Below, piece after piece: positions 33,179 through 41,812 of a stretch of 64,000 nt of DNA (position 1 is its first letter; every line of letters starts with the position of its first letter). The position numbers and the translations under genes were made by a program. The stretch is from Sagittula stellata E-37 (lineage in GTDB: Bacteria; Pseudomonadota; Alphaproteobacteria; Rhodobacterales; Rhodobacteraceae). The stretch spans positions 340,263-404,262 of the forward strand of contig NZ_CP155730.1 in NCBI RefSeq assembly GCF_039724765.1. The letters are read 5' to 3'. The notes below the pieces were generated by a model. It did not search any database and had not been told where the DNA came from. It saw only the letters and a program-made list of their open reading frames with translations.

Positions 33179-34000
33179 GGTCAGGACCCATTGATTTACG
33201 CTTGGCGGCGTGATTCACGGCTCAAGAACCGGGCGGTGAACATGTCTGATCTTTTCTGGCTGACGGATGCGCAGATGGCGCGCCTTGAGCCCTTCTTTCC
33301 AAAGCCACACGGCAAGCCACGCGTCGATGATCGGCGCGTGTTGAGCGGGATTATCTTCATCAACCTCAATGGGTTACGGTGGCGCGACGCCCCTTCGGCC
33401 TATGGCCCACACAAAACGCTCAATAACCGTTGGAAGCGGTGGAGCAACAGGGACGTCTTCGCCAGGATGATGGCGGGTCTGGCTGCCGAGCATGGCGAAC
33501 GGAAGACCGTGATGATCGATGCAACCTATCTCAAGGCCCACCGAACGGCGACCAGCATGGGCGTGAAAAAAGGGGGGCGTGGCCGCCTGATCGGACGCAC
33601 CAAGGGCGGAATGAACACCAAGCTGCATGCCATCTGCGACAGCCTGGGCCGACCGCTCAATCTGTTCGTCACGGCAGGTCAGGTCAGCGACTACATCGGC
33701 GCATGGGCATTGCTGAGCAGCCTGCCGGACGTGGACTGGCTGCTCGGGGACCGTGGATATGACGCCGATTGGGTCAGAGAAGCGTTGCAAGACAAAGGGA
33801 TACGCGCATGTATCCCAGGCCGAAATCAGCGCAAGAAAACCGTCAAGTACGACAAGCGCCGATACAAACGGCGCAACCGGATCGAGATCATGTTCGGCAG
33901 GCTCAAGGACTGGAGGAGGGTTGCAACCCGTTATGACCGCGGCCCACAAACCTTCTTCTGAGCAATCCCACTCGCTGCGACCGTAATCTTCTGGCTTTGA
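33178..34000 (+). mobile_element. IS5-family element, right end missing
   Basis: The left end appears to be GGTCAGGACCC at about 33178-33190, joined directly to IS481. No matching inverted copy is seen after the transposase gene before the IS110 element begins, so the right end was probably lost when IS110 arrived. Confidence 0.65.
33242..34000 (+). pseudogene. IS5-family transposase with premature stop
   Basis: The frame from the ATG at 33242 codes for 239 residues with MIDATYLKAH, LLGDRGYDADW and the Glu in RNRIEIMFGRLKDWRR, the complete DDE core. It then meets TGA at 33959-33961. After the stop the same frame continues AIPLAATVIFWL and ends at 34000, which is the expected C-terminal tail of this family. 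A sense codon (likely Ser) has therefore become a stop, removing the last dozen residues. Residual activity is uncertain. Confidence 0.8.
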
Positions 34001-34112
34001 GAGAGAACGAGATGCCGTAACGGGGCCTGCGTCGCGACCCGCCCGTTACCGTTGCAAAATCGAGGGCAAGCTGGCGCCATTCCCGTATCGGATTCACTGG
34101 GAGGGCTACGAG

Positions 34113-35144
34113 ATGAAGCTGTTTGTCGGACTGGATGTGTCACTGGAGAAGACCGCGATCTGCGTGATCAGCGAGCATGGGAAGATCTTGAAGGAGGCGC
34201 AGGTGGCGAGCGAGCCAGAGCCGCTGTTGCGCTGGATCAACAATCAGGACGGCGCAATCGCTGCCGTCGGGCTGGAGGCTGGTCCCTTATCACAGTGGCT
34301 GCATCGCGGGTTATCAGAGGCAGGACAACCTGTTGTGCTGATGGAAACTCGACAGGTCAAAGGAGCCTTGAAGGCCATGCCCATCAAGACGGACCGGCGT
34401 GATGCAGAAGGTATCGCGCGTCTGCTGCACCTCGGCTGGTTCGGACCGGTTCACTGCAAATCAGTCTCCGCACAAGAGGTTCGCGCTGTGCTCAGCGCCC
34501 GGAAGGCCGTGCAACAAGGGTTCATCACACTGGAGATGTCGCTGCGGGGGCTACTTCGGAACTTCGGCCTCAAGATCGGCACCATTTCACGCGGCCGGTT
34601 CGAACAGCGTATCCGCGAACTGGCGGCAGGTAATCCGATGCTGGAAGCGGCAACCGAACACATGCTAAGCGCGCGGTCGGCGCTGCGGCGAGACTTGGCG
34701 GGCCTTGAACGCCACGTCCGGCAACTCGCGCAGGAAGATCCGGTCTGCCGCCGGTTGATGTCGATGCCCGGGATCGGCGCTGTCGTGGCCTTGACCTATC
34801 GATCTGCGGTCGATGATCCCGCCCGGTTCACTTCCTCGAAGAAGGTAGGGCCGTGGGTTGGCCTGACGCCGTCGCGAAACCAGTCGGGAGAGCGCGACAT
34901 CTCGGGTGGAATTACCAATGCGGGTGACGTCATTCTCCGCCGTGCCCTGTGCCAGGCGGCAACCGTGATGATGCATCGCGGGCAGGCGACATGGCTGCGA
35001 ACATGGGCCGCGAAGATCGCGCGCCGACGTGGTTCCAAGCGCGCGATGGTTGCACTGGCCCGGCGCATCGCCGTGATCCTGCACCGCATGTGGAAAGATG
35101 ACACCGACTTCCGCTTCGACATTCCGGGGCTTCATACTGGCTGA
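34113..35144 (+). CDS. IS110-family transposase (recombinase)
   Basis: 343 residues. The N-terminal RuvC-like DEDD domain begins LFVGLDVSLEKTAICV and includes KTDRRDAEGIARLL. The C-terminal serine-type domain has MSMPGIGAVVALTY and the family stretch WVGLTPSRNQSGERDISGGITNAGD. It is full length. IS110 elements lack inverted repeats and use a non-coding (bridge) RNA usually encoded in flanking sequence, here possibly 34001-34112 or 35145-35300. Confidence 0.94.
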   Translation: MKLFVGLDVSLEKTAICVISEHGKILKEAQVASEPEPLLRWINNQDGAIAAVGLEAGPLSQWLHRGLSEAGQPVVLMETRQVKGALKAMPIKTDRRDAEGIARLLHLGWFGPVHCKSVSAQEVRAVLSARKAVQQGFITLEMSLRGLLRNFGLKIGTISRGRFEQRIRELAAGNPMLEAATEHMLSARSALRRDLAGLERHVRQLAQEDPVCRRLMSMPGIGAVVALTYRSAVDDPARFTSSKKVGPWVGLTPSRNQSGERDISGGITNAGDVILRRALCQAATVMMHRGQATWLRTWAAKIARRRGSKRAMVALARRIAVILHRMWKDDTDFRFDIPGLHTG

Positions 35145-35509
35145 AGATACAGGCTCCAGACTGCTGCCCGTCTAATCGCGGGCCTTCGAGGTCCCCACGG
35201 GACGCGGTTCCGGTGATGCCGTGCTCAGGACTGATGCCGATCGTATCGAGCACGCCTATGAGATGGGCACATCGGAATTGCATTGAACCAGCATCATGTT
35301 GGCAGCCATCGCGCTGACCACGGACCGAAGCATGCACCCGGGTCGATCTCAGACGAAGGCTATCGAGAAGGTAAGCAGATCAAGTGTACAAGACACAAAA
35401 CCGCGGTTTGGCGGCGCGTCCCGCATGCGCAAAAACCGCTTGACTGGAACGTCCCCGTTACCGAAGTCCTGAGCCTAATGCGACAGTCCCGCGCTTTTCG
35501 AAGGACTCG
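35145..35509. other. Gene-free gap after IS110
   Basis: 365 bases hold the non-coding right flank of the IS110 element and then the 3' side of the ribokinase gene. I see no gene. An IS110 bridge RNA could lie here, but I cannot fold it reliably by eye. Confidence 0.4.
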
Positions 35510-36388
35510 TTACACGAGCATTCGCGCCAACTCCGCGCCCGTGGGAAACGCTCCGACGGTGCCGGGGCGCGCGACGGTGTGGGCCGCTGCTCGTGATGCG
35601 TGTTCGAGCGCTTTGGGATCAAGGCCAGTTCCGCGCAACATGGCGGAGCCCAGTGAGACAGCCATGAAGCAATCGCCGGCTCCCGTCGTGTCGACCACAG
35701 CGCAGGGCACTCCCGGCACAGCGCGATGCCCCGCCGCATCAATCAACGCCGCGCCGCGGCCGCCGAGCGTGAGCACCACCTGGGCGACGCCCTCGGCCCG
35801 CAGATGGTCGACGCCGCCCAGGGCCTGTGCCTCGCCCTCGTTGACGAAGACCATGTCCAGCAGCGTCCAGAGATCCTGAAAATGCTCCTGCAGCGGCGAC
35901 GGGTTCATCGCGGTGCGCATTCCCCGGGTCCGGGCCTCGCACAAGAGCGCGGCGGTGGTTTCGCCCGAAAGGTTGCCTTGGAGGACCAAGAGGTCTCCGG
36001 GCCCTGCAGTGTCCAGCGCGGATCGCGCCAGATCCGGACACAGGCCGGCAGCGGCCTCGCGGGTGGTGATGACCGCGTTCTCGCCCTCATCGGCCATCAG
36101 GATGATCGAGAAATCGCTGGGCACCTCGGCCAGTTCCATCAGCCGCGCCTCTAACGGCTCTGCCGCGAGGCGCCGCGCGATCTCCTGTCCTCTCGCATCG
36201 GCTCCCACTGCGGCGGTGAACCGGCAGGTCAGCCCGGTGCGGGCCAAGACGATGGCCTGATTGGCACCCTTGCCACCAAGGTCCCGCGACAGGGCGGTGC
36301 CAAAGATGGACGCTCCGGGAGCGGGGAAATCGGCGACCGAAAGGGTTTCGTCCAGTGCCACGTTTCCAACGACGAATGATTTGACCAA
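35510..36388 (-). CDS. rbsK: Ribokinase (PfkB family)
   Basis: 292 residues. PfkB motifs: LGGKGANQAIVLARTG near residue 38 and the catalytic DTTGAGDCF (Asp base) at about residue 238. The N-terminus VGNVALDETLSVADFPAPG is typical of ribokinase. It would phosphorylate ribose or a similar pentose in the cytoplasm. It is the last gene of the transporter-amidase operon and begins about 75 bases after the amidase stop. A second, divergent PfkB kinase is at 50812. Confidence 0.88.
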   Translation of the reverse strand: MVKSFVVGNVALDETLSVADFPAPGASIFGTALSRDLGGKGANQAIVLARTGLTCRFTAAVGADARGQEIARRLAAEPLEARLMELAEVPSDFSIILMADEGENAVITTREAAAGLCPDLARSALDTAGPGDLLVLQGNLSGETTAALLCEARTRGMRTAMNPSPLQEHFQDLWTLLDMVFVNEGEAQALGGVDHLRAEGVAQVVLTLGGRGAALIDAAGHRAVPGVPCAVVDTTGAGDCFMAVSLGSAMLRGTGLDPKALEHASRAAAHTVARPGTVGAFPTGAELARMLV

Positions 36389-36464
36389 AGACGCCTCTCG
36401 ACATGAAGGTTATTCGGATGTGGGTTGCGGGACGACACGCGGTCGCCCCACTGCAGCGGGCGGC

Positions 36465-37754
36465 TCAGCGCGCGAAGTGGTGCATCTGCCAGTCGGCGAC
36501 CGCCAGCACCCCGGCATCATTGCCCGGCGCGCCAACAACCTGCACGCCGATCGGCGCGCTGACCTCATCCGCCAGCAACGGCACGGCGCAGCACGGCAGA
36601 CCGAGCAGGCTCCAAGTGCGGTTGAAAGCCGGATTGCCGGTGCCGTCCTCGAACCGCGGCGCGGACCCACAGGCGGCGGGAGTCACCCAGACCGCCGCCG
36701 GGTCGAGCTCGGTCAGCGCGCGGGAGCGGAGGCGTTGCAGGTCCATGCGGTCAGCGTGGCGCTGCGATGGTGTCACCGTCAGCCCCTCCTCGATCTGCCC
36801 GTGCAGGCCCGGCGACATGGCGTCGGGCGCGGTGTTCAACTCATGCGCCAGCGCCTCGGCCGACTCCCAGACCATCAGCCGCGCATGCAACGCCGGCACA
36901 GCGTCGAGCGCCGCGACAAGACCGGGCGGCAGCGCGTCGCGGGTGTCGGCAGCGCTAGCAAGCGCAGCCTCGAAGCTCTCCCATGCGGGCAGGAGCGTGG
37001 GCTCTGCCTCGGGCCACGCCACCGAGCGGAAAATGCCAATGGGACAGGGCGCTTGCGCCGTGGTGGCGAGCGGCAGCGCGAGCCCGCTCAGCGCCTCGAT
37101 CCCCAGCCCGATGTCCGGCACGTTGCATGCGAAAAGCCCGACGGTGTCGAGTCTGCGTGCAAGGGCCGTGACCCCGAAGCTGTCGATGGTGTCGAAGGAA
37201 GTCTTGAAGCCGACCTCGCCGCAGAAGGACGCCGGGCGGACGATCGAGCCCGAGGTCTGCGCGCCAAGCGCCAGCGGCACCAGCCCCGCCGCGACCGCGG
37301 CCGCCGATCCGGAGGATGAGCCGCCGGGTGAGCGGTCCGTGGCGGTTGGGTTGCGCGTCCGGCTGGCTTTGTAGCTGGCAAACTCGGTGGTCACGGTCTT
37401 GCCGAGCACCACCGCCCCGGCCCGCCGGGCCAGCGCCACCGCCGGTGCGTCGAACCCCGCGATCCGGTCTTTCCAGATCGGTGAGCCCGCAGTCCATGCC
37501 AGCCCGTCCACGGCGAAGATGTCCTTCACTCCCAGCGGGACGCCATGCAGCAGCCCGCGACCCGCCCCGGCATCAAGCGCGCGGGCCTGCGCCCGGGCGC
37601 CATCGGCATCCACCTGCACAAAGGCGCGCAGCCACGGCTCGGCCTCGGCGATCTGCGCCAACCGGTGTTCGGTGACCTGCACGGCGGTCAGCCGCCCGGC
37701 GGCGATGGCGTCGCGGGTGTCCCGCGCCCCGAGGGGCATGCTGTTCAGTGTCAT
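36465..37754 (-). CDS. Amidase-signature-family amidase
   Basis: 429 residues. The Ser-cisSer-Lys triad is visible: Lys in LGVKDIFAVDG, cis-Ser in SPGGSSSGSAAAVAAG and nucleophile Ser in GAQTSGSIVRPASF. Family members cleave amides, ureas (allophanate hydrolase) or carbamoyl groups. It has no signal peptide. The operon with a polar amino-acid-type importer and ribokinase suggests a cytoplasmic hydrolase that splits an imported amide, perhaps a glycosylamide; that is inference. Confidence 0.88.
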   Translation of the reverse strand: MTLNSMPLGARDTRDAIAAGRLTAVQVTEHRLAQIAEAEPWLRAFVQVDADGARAQARALDAGAGRGLLHGVPLGVKDIFAVDGLAWTAGSPIWKDRIAGFDAPAVALARRAGAVVLGKTVTTEFASYKASRTRNPTATDRSPGGSSSGSAAAVAAGLVPLALGAQTSGSIVRPASFCGEVGFKTSFDTIDSFGVTALARRLDTVGLFACNVPDIGLGIEALSGLALPLATTAQAPCPIGIFRSVAWPEAEPTLLPAWESFEAALASAADTRDALPPGLVAALDAVPALHARLMVWESAEALAHELNTAPDAMSPGLHGQIEEGLTVTPSQRHADRMDLQRLRSRALTELDPAAVWVTPAACGSAPRFEDGTGNPAFNRTWSLLGLPCCAVPLLADEVSAPIGVQVVGAPGNDAGVLAVADWQMHHFAR

Positions 37755-37784
37755 GGCAGAGTCCGAGCTGGTGCGGCGGGGAGT

Positions 37785-38522
37785 TTAAGATGCGGCGGGC
37801 AAATGGCCGAGGAATTGCTTCAGCTCCGGCGTCTTTGGCGCTTCGAAAAGCTCATCCGGGGCGCCAATCTCATGGATGCGCCCTTGGTGCATGAAGGCCA
37901 CCCGGTCGCAGACCTCGCGCGCGAAGCGCATCTCATGGGTCACCATGATCAGCGTCATCCCCGAGGTTGCGAGAGCGCGCACGACGCCCAGCACTTCCTG
38001 CACCAATTCAGGATCTAGCGCTGAGGTGATTTCGTCGCAGAGTAGCGCCTTCGGCGACATGGCCAGCGCGCGGGCAATGGCGACACGCTGCTGTTGTCCG
38101 CCTGACAGGTTGCGCGGATAGGCATCGAAGCGCTCGCCCAGTCCGACCTTGCTGAGCATCTCGCGGGCGACCTGCTCTGCCTCGTCGCGCGGGACACCCT
38201 TCACGACCTGCTGCGCGAGCATGACATTGCGCCCGGCCGTGAGGTGGGGGAAGAGTTCGAACTGCTGGAAGATCATGCCGATCTGCTGGCGCATCTTGCG
38301 CAGCCCGGCGGCGCTGTAGTGCAGATCCTCGCCCAGGATGCGGACCCGGCCGGAATTGATCTGCTCAAGCCCGTTGAGGCAGCGCAAAAAGGTACTCTTG
38401 CCCGAGCCGCTGCGCCCGATCAGCGCCACGACCTCGCCCTGCAGCACCGACAGTTCGATGCCCTTGAGCACTTCGGTTTCACCGTAGGATTTGCGGAGAT
38501 GTTCGACGTCAATGAGAGACAC
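37785..38522 (-). CDS. Polar amino-acid-type ABC transporter ATP-binding protein
   Basis: 245 residues from the GTG at 38522, which has GAGG nine bases upstream and overlaps the permease stop; longer frames lack a ribosome site. Walker A GRSGSGKST, signature LSGGQQQR, Walker B ALLCDEITSALDPE and H-loop MVTHEM are intact. It is a GlnQ/HisP-type ATPase. Confidence 0.93.
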   Translation of the reverse strand: MSLIDVEHLRKSYGETEVLKGIELSVLQGEVVALIGRSGSGKSTFLRCLNGLEQINSGRVRILGEDLHYSAAGLRKMRQQIGMIFQQFELFPHLTAGRNVMLAQQVVKGVPRDEAEQVAREMLSKVGLGERFDAYPRNLSGGQQQRVAIARALAMSPKALLCDEITSALDPELVQEVLGVVRALATSGMTLIMVTHEMRFAREVCDRVAFMHQGRIHEIGAPDELFEAPKTPELKQFLGHLPAAS

Positions 38523-39159
38523 TGTATTTTTCCTCGATCCGCCGCGCAGCGATCGACACCGGCCAGCACAGCAGAAAATAGATGATGGCAACGAAGCCGT
38601 AGACCTTGAACGGCTGAAAGGTGGTGTTGGCGATGGCGTTCCCGGCCTGGAACAACTCGACGTAACCGATGATCGCAGTCACCGCCGTGGCCTTCATGAT
38701 GTCGACCAGAAAGCCGACCGTCGGGCCGATGGCGAGGCTGAAGGCCTGCGGCAGCACCACGTAACGCATCTGCTCGACGTAGCTCATCGCAAGACTGGAC
38801 GAAGCCTCCCATTGCCCGCGCGGCACCGCCGCGACGCAGCCGCGCCATATCTCGCTGAGGAAGGCCGCGCTCCAGGCGATCAGCGCAATCGCCGCTGCGG
38901 CCCAGGCGGGCAAAAGCACGCCGAGATAGGCGATACCGAAGAACAGCAGGTAGAGCTGCATCAGCAGCGGCGTGCCCTGAAAGAAGGTGACATAAAGCGC
39001 GAGGATACGTTGCATCAGCCGGTTCGACGACATACCCATCATCAGCAGCACCAGTGCGAGCAGGCCACCACCGATGGCGCCCACGACGAACAGCACCAGC
39101 GTGTAGCGCGTCGCCAGCAACAGCGACGTGATGATCTGGGGATCGGTGTAACTGATCAT
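38509..39159 (-). CDS. Polar amino-acid-type ABC permease
   Basis: 216 residues of the HisM/GlnP group. Hydrophobic segments begin with LVLFVVGAIGGGLLALVLLM, and the ATPase-contact loop is EASSSLAMSYVEQMRYVVLPQA. It overlaps the neighbouring permease by four bases. Confidence 0.9.
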   Translation of the reverse strand: MISYTDPQIITSLLLATRYTLVLFVVGAIGGGLLALVLLMMGMSSNRLMQRILALYVTFFQGTPLLMQLYLLFFGIAYLGVLLPAWAAAAIALIAWSAAFLSEIWRGCVAAVPRGQWEASSSLAMSYVEQMRYVVLPQAFSLAIGPTVGFLVDIMKATAVTAIIGYVELFQAGNAIANTTFQPFKVYGFVAIIYFLLCWPVSIAARRIEEKYSVSH

Positions 39160-39815
39160 GAGTTAAGCCCCCGCGCGACGACCCGTTCGCCGAATGTCAT
39201 CAGGCTGCGGCGCAGCCCGAAAGAAATCAGCAGGAACAACAGGCTCGAGAAAAAGAAGGTTTCGAACGAGCGGAAGTTCCGCGTCTCGATGAAGGTGGTT
39301 GCCCAGGTCAGTTCTTCGACCGCAATAAGCGAGACCACCGCCGAGTCGAGCAGGGCCATCGTCGCCAGCGAGCAGAGCGCCGGCCAGACCCTTGCAAGCG
39401 CCGGGACCAGTTGCACATGGTAGAAGGCCTGTGCACCGTTGAAGCCGAGGCTCAGTGCCGCTTCGGTCTGTCCGGGCGGCGTCGCGCGCAGACCTGACTC
39501 GACGATTTTCGTGCCGAAAGCCGCGACCATCAGGCACAAAGAGGCGACTGCGGCGCCATACGGATCGAGACCAATGCCGAACCGTGGCAGCGCGAAGAAA
39601 ATGAAGAACAGGTGGATCATGTAGGGCGTGTTGCGGAAGACCTCGACATAGGCGTTGATCGGCCACCGGCCCCGGCGCGGGCCAGAGGCAAGCGCCCAGC
39701 CAAGCAGGATGGACAAGGGGGCCGCCACCACGATGGCCAGAAGCGTCAAGGCGATTGTCCGAGCGGCACCCAGAACAAGGATGTCCCAATAGTCGATTAT
39801 CCAATCAAATGGCAT
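39156..39815 (-). CDS. Polar amino-acid-type ABC permease
   Basis: 219 residues of the HisQ/GltJ group. It has segments such as TIALTLLAIVVAAPLSILLG and the contact loop TEAALSLGFNGAQAFYHVQLVPA. It forms a heterodimer with the following permease. It starts 43 bases after the binding-protein gene. Confidence 0.9.
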   Translation of the reverse strand: MPFDWIIDYWDILVLGAARTIALTLLAIVVAAPLSILLGWALASGPRRGRWPINAYVEVFRNTPYMIHLFFIFFALPRFGIGLDPYGAAVASLCLMVAAFGTKIVESGLRATPPGQTEAALSLGFNGAQAFYHVQLVPALARVWPALCSLATMALLDSAVVSLIAVEELTWATTFIETRNFRSFETFFFSSLLFLLISFGLRRSLMTFGERVVARGLNS

Positions 39816-39858
39816 CGCGGGCTTTCTCTTCCAACGTAAACGTGGTGGCGGTCGGGCT

Positions 39859-40647
39859 TCAGAAGCCCTCGGGCAGGTCGGTCTTCATCCAGCGGACGGA
39901 GATCTCGTTCAGGCGGCCATCGGCCTTCACCTCGGCGATGAAACCGTTGAGGTAATCCAGCATCTGCGTGTCGCCTTCGCGCACGCCGATGTAGCAGGGC
40001 GAGCTATTGATCAGGAACTTCGGAACGATCTCACGCGGCAGGTTCGGGTTTTCCATCAGAGCGGCAGCGGTGACGTTGCCGGTGGCAAAGAAATCCACGG
40101 CGCCGGCGAAATAGGCGCTGAATCCGCTCGCGCCGCTTTCGAACCGGGTGATCGTCACGTCGTCACCGGTCTTCGCGCTCAGTTCGAGATCCTCGATAGT
40201 GCCGGTGGTAACACCCACGGAATACCCTTTGAGATCTTCGGGGCCATTGACCTCGATGTCGGCCGGACCGAAGACGCCGTTGTAGAACGGCGCGTATTGG
40301 TCGGAGAAGTCGATGACCTTGTCGCGCTCTTCGTTCTTGCCGAAGCTGGAGATGACGATGTCGACCCGTCCGCTGGTGAGCAGCGGCACACGGTTGCTGC
40401 CCACGGCGTTGGTGATCTCGAGCGCGACGCCGAGGTCGTCGGCGATCAGTTGCGCCATCTCAACGTCATAACCGACAAGACCGCCGTCCGGGGCCTTCAT
40501 GCCGAAGGGCGGGCTATCGGACGGAACGCCGACGCGGATCGTACCGCGCTCGCGGATCTCGTCGAGTGTGCCAGCTTGCACGGCGAATGCGGCAAGGCTT
40601 GCTGCGCAGGCCAGCAGGGTAGAGCGGATCAGGGAAAGGGGAGTCAT
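39859..40647 (-). CDS. Amino-acid-type ABC substrate-binding protein
   Basis: 262 residues with a signal peptide (LLACAASLAAFAVQA). The SBP family 3 pattern is IRERGTIRVGVPSDSPPFG, VGYDVEMAQLIADDLG and GRVDIVISSFGKNEERDKVIDFSDQY, with the ligand Arg in RDKVID. It is the first gene of the importer-amidase-ribokinase operon. The ligand is probably polar and amino-acid-sized. Confidence 0.92.
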   Translation of the reverse strand: MTPLSLIRSTLLACAASLAAFAVQAGTLDEIRERGTIRVGVPSDSPPFGMKAPDGGLVGYDVEMAQLIADDLGVALEITNAVGSNRVPLLTSGRVDIVISSFGKNEERDKVIDFSDQYAPFYNGVFGPADIEVNGPEDLKGYSVGVTTGTIEDLELSAKTGDDVTITRFESGASGFSAYFAGAVDFFATGNVTAAALMENPNLPREIVPKFLINSSPCYIGVREGDTQMLDYLNGFIAEVKADGRLNEISVRWMKTDLPEGF

Positions 40648-40842
40648 CTGGTGTCACCTCCGTGGACGTCTGCCGTATCGTTTCGTGTCGGACGCGGGCC
40701 TGACAGTCGGCCCTGCGTCGCCAGCCAGACAATCCCGATGCCGCGCTGGTGATCCAGCGCTGGGGCTGTCCGGCGCCCCGATGTGACGCAAGTTTAAGCA
40801 TCCAAGGCACCCCAAATGACAAAAAGTCCTAATTGTTATGCT

Positions 40843-40854
40843 TTGTAGTAACAA
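40843..40854. promoter_or_regulatory. Candidate GntR operator upstream of the amino-acid-type importer
   Basis: TTGTAGTAACAA matches the perfect palindrome TTGTAATTACAA (50782-50793, beside the GntR/UTRA gene) at 10 of 12 positions. It lies about 195 bases upstream of the binding-protein start within an AT-rich stretch. Confidence 0.4.
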
Positions 40855-41812
40855 AATGGCATCACATTTCAGGCCCTTTGAGAATCCATCGCGCTTTCCT
40901 GCTGCCTCTAGTCCTGCCGTCGCCCTTCCGTCCAGTCCCCCCTACCCGCTCAAATCAACGGAACTGATCCCGTCCCCCAACGCAAAGGGACCAGTTTACT
41001 ACGGTGCGCCGTGTCCGCTTTGGGCACATGCCCGGGGACGGTCTGCACGCGTGAAGGCAGAGATCCGGCCCGAGTGCAGTCAGTTTCCGTGCAGCCTCCG
41101 ATCTGGGCCAGTCGCGAGTCGCATGACCTTTGCAACCGTCGAAGCGCTGGCGGCATGGCTGCGTGGCCCCGGTGTCCAAAATGATCGGCATGTGGATCGG
41201 CCTCTGATCGGCAGGGCGATCACAACTGAGAATGGCTTTGAGATGCGCGTTCCCACAATCCTCCATACCCCCGCGCTCCGGTGCGGCAGCCTCTGGCGAT
41301 GGAAGCGGCAGCGCGATCCGTCGCATCGGCACACCGATGTATTGCGCACCGCGTCGCGCAACGCGCCGCGTTCGACGCGCCGTCCGCAGTTCGGGGGCGG
41401 GCACGATAATTCCTCGGGAAAGGGGTCCCCCCCCGACAGCCGGCCCCAAACCCCCAGTTCGCGGTCGGCTACAGGTCGCCAAAGCCACTTCGCGCCAACC
41501 GCCTCGATCCCGACCTGTGCGACAGCGAAGCAAGGGTCGTCCGGGTGCTGTGAGCCCCCCAAAAAGAACGCCCACTGTCTTCATGTGCAGCAACGACCTG
41601 CCGACTCCGGCGAAGCAGGCCGCGATTCTTTGCCTGGGTGGTACCGAAGACCGCCCGCTGATCTTCCGGGCACGCCAATCGAGGTAAACAGCGACTCATT
41701 TGCATGCATTTTGAGCATGTAAGAGCAAATATACAGTTTGACATGACATTTAGATACAAATGAAGATGTCTTTTGAGTATCATGACCGCGGTAAGACAAG
41801 AAGGACCCCACC
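40855..41812. other. Long intergenic region without a convincing gene
   Basis: About 960 bases between divergent operons. Open frames on both strands (40838-41722 plus, 40955-41593 and 41080-41562 minus) have no ribosome sites, motifs or sensible composition and overlap each other. The last 120 bases are AT-rich and should hold the promoter of the ureide operon (TTGACA at 41738 is one -35 candidate). The GC-rich middle may be debris of a lost gene. Confidence 0.5.

Noticed and set aside
33178..35145. A composite transposon made of the IS481, IS5 and IS110 copies
   Set aside because: The elements belong to different families and carry no passenger gene between them; it is a pile-up of separate insertions.
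40838..41722. Overlapping frames on both strands in the 40.8-41.7 kb gap
   Set aside because: No ribosome sites, no motifs, Pro/Ser/Arg-rich sequence and mutual overlap; recorded as non-coding.
41738..41790. A full sigma-70 promoter for the ureide operon from TTGACA at 41738
   Set aside because: No good -10 element lies at the right spacing, so only the -35 candidate is mentioned.
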